Of a stretch of DNA of 5,034 nt, positions 1 through 4,954 are shown one piece after another. Each line of letters starts with the position of its first letter. The stretch's first letter is position 1. The translations under genes were made by a program, and so were the position numbers. The notes beneath the pieces were generated by a model. That model searched no databases. It was given only the letters and a program-made list of their open reading frames with translations, and had not been told where the DNA came from. The DNA comes from Gammaproteobacteria bacterium (lineage in GTDB: Bacteria; Pseudomonadota; Gammaproteobacteria; UBA9339), in NCBI GenBank assembly GCA_018814965.1, contig JAHIYS010000036.1:1-5034 (forward strand). The letters run 5' to 3'.

Positions 1-193
1 CATTGTTTTCTTGCTCAGCTATCATTCGTCTGCGCTCTTTGGAAATTTTATTGTAGTTAGCAAGCAAGGATTCTTGTTTCTCACTACTATAACTCGACCA
101 CTCATCCTCACTGATCCCCAGCCTTTCTGGGTTATCAGCACAGCCAAAAAGAAAAATATTAATAATTAATAATAGCGACAACTTTATTTTCAT
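1..193 (-). CDS. Small lipoprotein, N-terminal part (cut by the window edge)
   Basis: The frame reads leftward from an ATG at 193-191 and stays open for 64 codons to position 2, where the window ends; the C-terminus is missing. Residues 1-18 (MKIKLSLLLIINIFLFGC) form a lipoprotein signal peptide: Lys at 2 and 4, a hydrophobic core, and the lipobox LFGC with the lipidated Cys at 18. The residue after Cys is Ala, so the Lol rule predicts outer-membrane sorting. The mature part begins ADNPERLGISEDEW and continues polar and charged, with a basic stretch (KERRR, 52-56) that looks helical. I do not recognise the family. No Shine-Dalgarno sequence lies before the start. The 8-U tract of the preceding terminator ends 16 bases upstream, and TATGAT (complement of 202-207) could be a -10 box, which would give an almost leaderless mRNA. 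The lipoprotein call is firm; the function is unknown. Confidence 0.75.
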   Translation of the reverse strand, partial: MKIKLSLLLIINIFLFGCADNPERLGISEDEWSSYSSEKQESLLANYNKISKERRRMIAEQENN

Positions 194-209
194 AGATAAG
201 AATCATAAC

Positions 210-250
210 AAAAAAAATGCACCTGGATAAGTAAAATCCGAGTGCATTTT
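210..250 (-). terminator. Intrinsic terminator of the 323-877 lipoprotein gene
   Basis: Arms 214-222 and 242-250 are perfect 9-bp complements (AAAATGCAC / GTGCATTTT). After a 2x2 internal loop the inner arms 225-228 and 236-239 (GGAT/ATCC) also pair, closing a 7-nt loop. On the minus strand the stem runs into eight U (complement of 210-217). It lies about 70 bases past the stop of the 323-877 gene. On the plus strand the stem is followed only by an A-rich tract, so it looks directional for leftward transcription. It should insulate the lipoprotein gene at 1-193 from its upstream neighbour. Confidence 0.85.
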
Positions 251-322
251 AAAATAAAAATTATCAAGCTAACCATGCCACACACATTTGAATATATCTA
301 AAGTGCACGACCAACAACCTAC

Positions 323-877
323 TTACATCTGCTCATCAGAATCCTGCGTGGCTACCGAAGATTCTTCAGGGGAGGAATCATCAACCGTTATTGTACTTGG
401 TGTTGCTAAAACCTCTTCTGGCTGCACTACCGTTTGCTGTGGCATCATAGGATCTTCAGCTTGTTGCATATCTGGTAAATCTTCATTTACAACCTGTTGA
501 TCAGGGATTGCAGCAACTGGAGTTATCGGTTTATCCTGACTTTGCATGTTTTGCTGCATTCCAATCATACCCTGATGCATATTGCGCATACCATCTGGAC
601 TTACAGCTGGCCCCTTAATTGGCTGCACAATTGAAGGATCTGGCACCTTAGGATCATCTATTGGAATATTTTTATCACTAGATATCTGATCGCGATCCAT
701 CGGCATTATTTGAGCATTAGCATCATTGGTTTCAGAAGCTGGCGCTACCATAGCTGCTGGTTGCTGCTGGGCATCAACAGGAACCGTAGTACTCTCATCC
801 ATAGTACTCTCCTCCTTACTACACCCAATAATTCCAATTATCGTCACCATTGACAACATGAGTAATTTGTTACGCAT
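323..877 (-). CDS. Acidic, low-complexity lipoprotein (Pro/Gln/Met-rich), hypothetical
   Basis: This encodes 184 residues from ATG 877-875 to TAA 325-323. The start is fixed by a near-perfect Shine-Dalgarno AGGAGGT (complement of 884-890), 6 nt upstream. Residues 1-18 are a signal peptide (MRNK, then a hydrophobic core) ending in the lipobox IIGC, with the lipidated Cys at 19. Ser at +2 predicts outer-membrane sorting. The mature chain shows no globular pattern: it is rich in Asp, Glu, Pro, Gln, Ser and Thr, has almost no aromatic residues, and ends in an acidic Ser-rich tail. It is probably disordered in the periplasm or at the surface. A local exception is residues 97-111, with Met at 97, 100, 104, 107 and 111, which is heptad spacing around His101. 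I do not recognise the family. The gene appears monocistronic, with its own promoter and a strong terminator at 210-250. The gene and its lipidation are well supported; no function can be assigned. Confidence 0.87.
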   Translation of the reverse strand: MRNKLLMLSMVTIIGIIGCSKEESTMDESTTVPVDAQQQPAAMVAPASETNDANAQIMPMDRDQISSDKNIPIDDPKVPDPSIVQPIKGPAVSPDGMRNMHQGMIGMQQNMQSQDKPITPVAAIPDQQVVNEDLPDMQQAEDPMMPQQTVVQPEEVLATPSTITVDDSSPEESSVATQDSDEQM

Positions 878-936
878 GAAATAACCTCCTAGTAAATTTA
901 ATTTAATAAATCAATTCGTTTTGACATCGAAACCTA

Positions 937-964
937 AGTTTAGACTAACTAATACCAATATCAA
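937..964 (-). promoter_or_regulatory. Candidate sigma-70 promoter of the 323-877 lipoprotein gene
   Basis: On the minus strand TTGATA (complement of 959-964, 5 of 6 to the -35 consensus) is followed after 16 bp by TAAACT (complement of 937-942, 4 of 6 to the -10). Transcription would start near 930, giving a leader of about 50 nt that carries the AGGAGGT site. The region is AT-rich, so other hexamer pairs are possible. The call rests on spacing and position alone. Confidence 0.4.
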
Positions 965-967
965 GAT

Positions 968-985
968 CTATAGTAAAAACTATAG
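968..985. repeat. Perfect 7-bp inverted repeat beside the lipoprotein promoter
   Basis: CTATAGT (968-974) and ACTATAG (979-985) are exact inverted copies separated by AAAA. The site lies 3 bp upstream of the candidate -35 box of the 323-877 gene, a usual place for an activator or repressor dimer. An operator role is inference; no known consensus was recognised. Confidence 0.4.
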
Positions 986-1212
986 CAGTTCATTGCCTTT
1001 ATCCCTGCAAGCTTATCTTTCGCAAAAGAAGAAATTAGGAATTCATGGCCTTGTTACAATAAATTTGCATAAAACCCAAAACCTAGGGTTTTCCACCCAA
1101 AAGCCATATTTAGACCATATTAAACCAGAAAACAAAAGATAAATGCAAAAATACATAGTATTATCTAAAAAATAAATCTATACTAATCAATCGATTAAAA
1201 AGCCCTTGGCCA

Positions 1213-1249
1213 AATAAAAAATAGCCAGATTCATTATGGATTTTTTATT
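1213..1249. repeat. Inverted repeat upstream of fabI, possible weak terminator
   Basis: The 10-base arms AATAAAAAAT (1213-1222) and ATTTTTTATT (1240-1249) are perfectly complementary. Inside them, after a 2-nt AG bulge, CCA (1225-1227) pairs with TGG (1237-1239) around a 9-nt loop. The stem is almost all A-T with only the three inner pairs GC-rich, so its stability is modest. Read rightward, the T6 tract follows CCA/TGG as in a weak terminator that could shield fabI from upstream transcription. It could also simply be a structured promoter flank. Confidence 0.35.
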
Positions 1250-1273
1250 CGTGCTTTGCTAATGTTTAACGCT

Positions 1274-1301
1274 TAAAATAAACATGATGACTTCAATAGG
1301 A
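1274..1301 (+). promoter_or_regulatory. Candidate fabI -10 box and Shine-Dalgarno sequence
   Basis: TAAAAT at 1274-1279 matches the -10 consensus at 5 of 6 positions, but no good -35 lies 16-18 bp upstream: TTGCTA at 1256-1261 is only 12 bp away. Transcription would begin near 1286. AGGA at 1298-1301, 7 nt before the ATG at 1309, is a good ribosome site and decides the fabI start. The ribosome site is solid; the promoter is tentative. Confidence 0.4.
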
Positions 1302-1308
1302 ATATAAA

Positions 1309-2100
1309 ATGGGAATACTACAAAACAAACACGTACTAATAGTAGGCGCACTTAATAACTACTCTATCGCTTATGGTATTGCTAAATGCATGCGCCGTGA
1401 AGGAGCAGAGATAGCCTTCACTTATCAAACTGAAAAAGTTAAAGAGCGAGTAGCAAAAATTGCTGACGAAGTAGGATCAAAGCTTTTGTTTCCATGTGAC
1501 GTATCTGACGACAATCAAATAACAGCTGTTTTTGATGAACTAAATAAACATTGGGATAAACTTGATATCTTAATCCACTCCGTAGCATTCGCACCAGGAG
1601 ACCAACTCAGCGGCAATTATATTGATTGTGTAACTCGAGAAGGTTTCAGAATAGCTCACGATATCAGCAGCTACAGCTTCGCAGCTCTAGCTAAAGCAGC
1701 CCATCCTATGATGAAAGGGACCAAGGGTTCGTTACTTACATTAACTCACCTAGGAGCAGAGAAAGCTCTGATCAACTACAACGTTATGGGGCTCGCTAAA
1801 GCAAGCCTAGAAGCCAATGTTCGCTATTTAGCTTATAGCCTAGGCAATGATGACCTACGAGTAAATGGGATCTCTGCAGGAGCTATAAAGACCCTAGCAG
1901 CATCAGGATTAAAGAGCTTCAAAAAAATGCTTACCTACGGCGAAAAAGTATCCCCTCTCCACCGTAATGTTACTCAAGAGGAGGTTGGTAATGCCGCGGC
2001 GTTTTTATGCTCAGATCTTGCTTCAGGGATCACCGGCGAAGTGATGCATGTCGATGCTGGTTTAAACATTGTTGGTTTTCCAGGGATCGATAGTATTTAG
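1309..2100 (+). CDS. fabI: Enoyl-[acyl-carrier-protein] reductase (NADH), FabI
   Basis: This 263-residue cytoplasmic short-chain dehydrogenase/reductase reduces the trans-2-enoyl-ACP double bond with NAD(P)H, the last step of each fatty-acid elongation cycle. It is close to the E. coli length of 262 and aligns almost without gaps from memory. Visible blocks are the cofactor-binding turn VGALNNYSIAYGIAK (12-26), CDV (63-65), HSVAFAPGDQL (90-100), VTREGFRIAHDISSYSF (108-124), the catalytic segment with Tyr157 and Lys164 (YNVMGLAKASLEANVRY, 157-173), the substrate loop SAGAIKTLAASG (189-200) and SGITGEVMHVDAG (239-251). The start is set by AGGA 7 nt upstream. Family assignment is very secure. 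Departures from E. coli: His147 where E. coli has Tyr146, Ala93 for Gly93, Ile155 for Pro154, Ala192 for Pro191 and Val12-Gly13 for Thr-Gly. The Tyr157/Lys164 pair is intact, so activity is likely. fabI stands alone and converges on the ppiD operon; no clear terminator follows it. Confidence 0.97.
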   Translation: MGILQNKHVLIVGALNNYSIAYGIAKCMRREGAEIAFTYQTEKVKERVAKIADEVGSKLLFPCDVSDDNQITAVFDELNKHWDKLDILIHSVAFAPGDQLSGNYIDCVTREGFRIAHDISSYSFAALAKAAHPMMKGTKGSLLTLTHLGAEKALINYNVMGLAKASLEANVRYLAYSLGNDDLRVNGISAGAIKTLAASGLKSFKKMLTYGEKVSPLHRNVTQEEVGNAAAFLCSDLASGITGEVMHVDAGLNIVGFPGIDSI

Positions 2101-2195
2101 TTAAATACCACGATTCGTCATAATACGATTTAAAGAAATGATCTAGAAGTTGCTAGCAATATTTCCCATTAATCTTGGCAGAGCATTTAGATTAT

Positions 2196-2335
2196 GGGGG
2201 TGTTGCAATCTGAAAATCTTACATACTGGATCCCGCTGTCTTCGCCGCCCGACAACAACCCTCAAGATCTGTCGCGGAGTTGAAAAACTCAGGCCCAAAG
2301 AAAAATAACAAAAAACTTCAGATTGCAACAGCTCC
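2196..2335. mobile_element. 140-bp MITE-like element or internally deleted IS remnant
   Basis: The two ends are inverted copies: TGTTGCAATCTGAA at 2201-2214 and its exact complement at 2317-2330, extended outward with mismatches (GGGGG on the left, GGAGC on the right as read inward). ATTAT lies directly outside both ends (2191-2195 and 2336-2340), as expected of a 5-bp target duplication, although such AT-rich matches can be chance. An end of the form GG-CTGTTGCAA is familiar from IS5- and IS6-type elements, so a non-autonomous derivative of one is plausible. The interior (2222-2300) is 56% G+C by count, far above the flanks, which suggests foreign origin. It contains GAGTT-GAAA-AACTC (2276-2289), a small hairpin. 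There is no transposase: the open frame of 64 codons across it on the minus strand has no ribosome site and reads through the repeat, so I treat it as fortuitous. Confidence 0.65.
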
Positions 2336-2358
2336 ATTATGGGCCTGTTGCATTCAGA
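2310..2358 (-). terminator. Probable intrinsic terminator of the ppiD-adenosyltransferase operon, built from repeat ends
   Basis: Arms TGCAACAG (2324-2331) and CTGTTGCA (2345-2352) pair over 8 bp. CC/GG (2334-2335 with 2341-2342) closes the ATTAT loop, and the stem extends imperfectly outward to 2318/2358. On the minus strand the stem is followed after two bases by six U (complement of 2310-2315). It begins about 24 bases past the adenosyltransferase stop, where an operon terminator belongs. The arms are the right end of the mobile element and the solo copy beside it. Confidence 0.6.
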
Positions 2359-2360
2359 TT
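2336..2360 (+). repeat. Third, solo copy of the element end
   Basis: ATTATGGGCCTGTTGCA (2336-2352) followed by TTCAGATT repeats the left end of the 2196-2335 element (ATTATGGGGGTGTTGCA, 2191-2207, followed by ATCTGA) in the same orientation, with a few substitutions. It is separated from the element's right end only by ATTAT. It could be the relic end of a second, older copy into which the 140-bp element inserted, or a partial tandem duplication. Confidence 0.55.
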
Positions 2361-2381
2361 AAAATAGTGAATCTTGTATTT

Positions 2382-2915
2382 TTAGACCTGCATCTCTTCT
2401 TCATTACTTAGAAACGCAGCAGTTCTAGCGGCAACATAAAGCCAATCACCTAAGCGATTAAGATAAATCCCGACTATTTCAGCATTATCATTAGTCTCAA
2501 GCAACTTAAAAGCTATCCTTTCAGCTCGACGACAAACCGCACGGGTTAAATGAATACGTGAAGCGCTCTCTCCACCACCAGGTAATATAAAGGATTTCAA
2601 AACTGGCAAACGCTCACTCATGGCGTCTATTTCCATCTCTAAAATAGAGATTTTTTGGGGATTGATAGTGAATTTCTTGCCAGACATTAAATAGGATCCC
2701 AACTCAAATAAATCTCTCTGAATTCGGTAAACCTGCTTTAATAAATCGCTAAACTCTTGATTGCAATACAAGGCCTCTGCAACATAACCTAAAAATACAT
2801 TAACCTCATCTAAAGAGCCGTAAATCTCGATTATATCCGAATATTTTTTTACACGTTTACCATTTGCAAGACTAGTAAAACCATCGTCACCAGATTTCAT
2901 ACCCACCCTATTCAT
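2382..2915 (-). CDS. pduO: Cob(I)alamin / cob(I)yrinic acid a,c-diamide adenosyltransferase, PduO type
   Basis: This 177-residue cytoplasmic enzyme of the PduO/MMAB family (EC 2.5.1.17) transfers the adenosyl group of ATP to reduced cobalamin, giving adenosylcobalamin. Diagnostic blocks, in order, are the ATP-binding N-terminus SGDDGFTSLANGKRVKK (8-24), YGSLDEVNVFLG (32-43), IQRDLFELGSYL (65-76), LPGGGESASRIHL (111-123), the Arg-rich active-site helix CRRAER (128-133) and YLNRLGDWLYVAAR (151-164). The length is about normal for a trimeric stand-alone enzyme. The motif usually reading TRTGDDG is MKSGDDG here, and NRLSD is NRLGD; both are mild changes. The ATG at 2915 overlaps the ppiD stop as ATGA, so translation is probably coupled. 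A second ATG at 2900 follows AGGGTGGG, but starting there would cut into the conserved N-terminal strand. The organism presumably salvages B12 for an AdoCbl-dependent enzyme elsewhere. The chain ends with an acidic tail, EEEMQV. Confidence 0.93.
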   Translation of the reverse strand: MNRVGMKSGDDGFTSLANGKRVKKYSDIIEIYGSLDEVNVFLGYVAEALYCNQEFSDLLKQVYRIQRDLFELGSYLMSGKKFTINPQKISILEMEIDAMSERLPVLKSFILPGGGESASRIHLTRAVCRRAERIAFKLLETNDNAEIVGIYLNRLGDWLYVAARTAAFLSNEEEMQV

Positions 2916-4810
2916 ACATTAGCTTGTTTATCCTCAACTTCACTAAATATTTTAATTTTAGCTCTATGCATAAAATTATTTATTAAAGTTTGGTACTCAA
3001 ATTGCCCCCATACTTCTGGCAAAGATTTCAGCGCATTCTGGGCTTTAGTAGTTTCTTTAGATAACTGGCCAGCATACACTTTATCTAGACGCAGCACCGC
3101 ATAACTATCACCTAATTCTACAATAACAGCAGAAACCACTTTATCCTTAGGCTTTGCTAAACCAAAACTTGCTTCAATTAACTTAGCATTAGCCCCACTT
3201 TGACCATACTTAACCCCGAGAACTTTATTCCAAACCAAGCCGTATTGACTAGCAAGCTGAGCTTGGGTTTTACCATCATGTAAAGCTTGCAATAACTCAT
3301 TAGCAAAATCTGATCCTTTCTTTTCAACTATCTGACGCTTCAACCTTTCAGTTATAATGCCACGAACTTTCTCTAATGGTTGCAAGGTCTCTGGAATATG
3401 ATCTTTAACCCGTAAAACCACCACACTGCCAGAACCGATCTCAATTAAATTACTATTATAGCGTTGCTTTAAAACCGTATCACTAAAAGAAGTTTTTACA
3501 ACCTTGTTATTGGCAGTAATACCAGCTTTACCACCTTCACTTGTAAATAATTCGCTAGTTTTAATCTTCAATCCAAGCTCTTTAGCTGCTGGCTCTAAAG
3601 TATCAGAGTTGGTATAAACTAAATCAGCTAATCTATCATTGGCTTCAGTAACAGCATGAGTTAATTGCTGACGCTTATATAGCTGCTTAACCTTATCAGC
3701 AACCTTTGCATACGGTGTAGCTTTTGCTGGCTCTATGGCTAGCACCTTTAAAAAGTTATAACCTTCTTTGGTGCGAAATGGAACAGAAACTTGCCCTACA
3801 GCTAGTTTATCTAAATGAACAAAAATTTCTTGTGATAATTCATTACGCGAAAGCCAAATTGTACTTACCTTAACTTCTGATGAAAGAGTTGATATATCTT
3901 TGCCCTCATTAACTTGACTCACGATACCATTGATCTTGTTTTTAGAACTCTCAATAGATTTTGCATCTGCTTTAAAAGATAATGGCAATAAAACCTTTGT
4001 TACCTGCCATTTCTTTTGAGTAGAAAAAGAATCGATATGAGATTTATAAAATTGCAGTAATTGCTCTTCAGTTGGTTTGACCGTGGATTGCAAATCGTTT
4101 GAAGATAACTCTAAATATTGGATGCTAATTTTTTCTGGTAATAAAAAATCATTTTGATGCTTCTCATAATACTGTTTAATTTCATCTGGAGATATCTGAA
4201 CCATCTTAGAAAAACGTTCTGGAGATACTATAAAATAACCGAAATCTCGACTCTGTTTGAAAATATTTTTTATAGCACTAATCTCATTAGGCAACACAAA
4301 AGAACTACCTGCAACACCCTTTTCTAGTTGGACTCTTAATAACGAACGCTCCATCTCAGCAAAAAATGTTTGTTCTGAATAAAATAACCCTGACATCAAT
4401 TGCCCGAAACGCTCTGGTGAAAAACGACCATTGGATTGAAAAATAGGCATACTAGCAACAACAGCTCCTAGCTGATTTCTGCCAATCTCTAACCCCATTT
4501 TGGTTTCAGCGCGGTAGATTACCTCTTGCTTAATTAATTGTTGCAAAATATCTTGCTTAATCTTGGCTTGAACTTTTTGATCAAATGAAAACCCAGGACC
4601 AAATCTTAACATCTCATTACGCTTAACCCGCTCATAGGCAAGGCGCAATTGCTCTTGGGTAATTTCTTGCCCATTAACTTTCGCGACCACATTACTTGTG
4701 CCGCTTTGCAAATAATTTTGAACACCCCATAAAACAAAAGTTAAAGCTATAAGCCCAGCAATAACTCCCGCTACCAAACCCTGTATTTTATCGCGCATAG
4801 CTTGCAGCAT
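2912..4810 (-). CDS. ppiD: Inner-membrane-anchored periplasmic chaperone / peptidyl-prolyl isomerase PpiD
   Basis: This 632-residue protein is close to the 623 of E. coli PpiD, with the same plan: a short cytoplasmic N-terminus (MLQAMRDKIQ), one membrane anchor (about 11-30, ending FVLWGV), then a large periplasmic part. Residues 40-215 form the SurA/PpiD-type N-terminal chaperone region, starting NVVAKVNGQEIT and including MPIFQSNGRFSPERFGQLM (121-139) and GVAGSSF (165-171). A parvulin-like domain spans about 265-360 and ends in GQVSVPFRTKEGYNFLKV (339-356). The C-terminal region returns to the chaperone fold and ends with AKIKI (617-621), as in E. coli. The parvulin core is weak: the usual GGDLGW-like loop reads VSTIWL (315-320), so isomerase activity is doubtful, as for E. 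coli PpiD. The start is set by AGGAGT (complement of 4817-4822), 6 nt before the ATG at 4810. It is the first gene of a two-gene operon with the adenosyltransferase. PpiD works near the Sec translocon on newly exported proteins. Confidence 0.93.
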   Translation of the reverse strand: MLQAMRDKIQGLVAGVIAGLIALTFVLWGVQNYLQSGTSNVVAKVNGQEITQEQLRLAYERVKRNEMLRFGPGFSFDQKVQAKIKQDILQQLIKQEVIYRAETKMGLEIGRNQLGAVVASMPIFQSNGRFSPERFGQLMSGLFYSEQTFFAEMERSLLRVQLEKGVAGSSFVLPNEISAIKNIFKQSRDFGYFIVSPERFSKMVQISPDEIKQYYEKHQNDFLLPEKISIQYLELSSNDLQSTVKPTEEQLLQFYKSHIDSFSTQKKWQVTKVLLPLSFKADAKSIESSKNKINGIVSQVNEGKDISTLSSEVKVSTIWLSRNELSQEIFVHLDKLAVGQVSVPFRTKEGYNFLKVLAIEPAKATPYAKVADKVKQLYKRQQLTHAVTEANDRLADLVYTNSDTLEPAAKELGLKIKTSELFTSEGGKAGITANNKVVKTSFSDTVLKQRYNSNLIEIGSGSVVVLRVKDHIPETLQPLEKVRGIITERLKRQIVEKKGSDFANELLQALHDGKTQAQLASQYGLVWNKVLGVKYGQSGANAKLIEASFGLAKPKDKVVSAVIVELGDSYAVLRLDKVYAGQLSKETTKAQNALKSLPEVWGQFEYQTLINNFMHRAKIKIFSEVEDKQANV

Positions 4811-4904
4811 ATATCAACTCCTAACTGTGACTTTAAAATAATATGGCCGCCCTCAATATAAAGCATGCAACTTGAAGAAAACTCTCTTCCTACTACATAA
4901 CCAC

Positions 4905-4910
4905 ATTATA
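4905..4910 (-). promoter_or_regulatory. Candidate -10 box for the ppiD operon
   Basis: The complement of 4905-4910 is a perfect TATAAT between the barrel gene's stop (4955) and the ppiD start (4810), predicting a leader of about 88 nt. The hexamer 17 bp upstream (GGTTTA) is a poor -35, so the promoter may be weak or activator-dependent. No convincing terminator separates the barrel gene from ppiD, so read-through is also possible. Confidence 0.3.
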
Positions 4911-4954
4911 TCTATACAGAAATCCCTTAAACCACTAATCGTTCGAAGTGTAAA

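Larger units (their letters stand above)
891..1308. other. Divergent intergenic region with no convincing gene
   Basis: This 418-bp gap separates the leftward lipoprotein gene from rightward fabI. An open frame at 921-1142 (plus, 73 codons) would have to start at TTG, has no Shine-Dalgarno sequence, overlaps the promoter region of the divergent gene and shows no domain I recognise, so I do not call it a gene. The segment 1071-1105 is rich in mutually exclusive small inverted repeats: AAAACCC at 1071-1077 with GGGTTTT at 1086-1092, or AAAACC at 1078-1083 with GGTTTT at 1087-1092, then CCACCCAAAA. That look is typical of a dispersed non-coding repeat or a decayed sequence, but one window cannot establish repetition. 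Separate entries describe the promoters and the hairpin at 1213-1249. Confidence 0.6.

Noticed and set aside
288..500. 70-codon frame on the plus strand rich in Cys and Ser
   Set aside because: It lies opposite the well-supported lipoprotein gene at 323-877, which has a perfect ribosome site and a signal peptide. The Cys/Ser richness is the antisense of its Gln/Ala/Thr codons.
921..1142. 73-codon frame on the plus strand as a real small gene
   Set aside because: It has a TTG start and no ribosome site, overlaps the promoter of the divergent lipoprotein gene, and no domain was recognised. It is kept only as a candidate repeat region in the findings.
1156..1185. Inverted pair TAGTAT / ATACTA upstream of fabI
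   Set aside because: Only 6 bp, all but one pair A-T, with a loop of about 18 nt; such pairs are frequent by chance in this AT-rich stretch.
2101..2132. Possible terminator just after fabI (TTAAAT at 2101-2106 with ATTTAA at 2128-2133)
   Set aside because: The outer arms are only A-T pairs, the inner pairing needs a large bulge, and no T tract follows.
2150..2159. Perfect 10-bp palindrome TTGCTAGCAA downstream of fabI
   Set aside because: It has no loop and no T tract, and it lies far from any promoter. At this length in an intergenic region it can easily be chance.
2143..2337. 64-codon frame on the minus strand across the mobile element
   Set aside because: Its start lies in the inverted repeat of the element, it has no Shine-Dalgarno sequence, and the peptide has no transposase motif. 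It is probably a fortuitous frame in GC-rich DNA.
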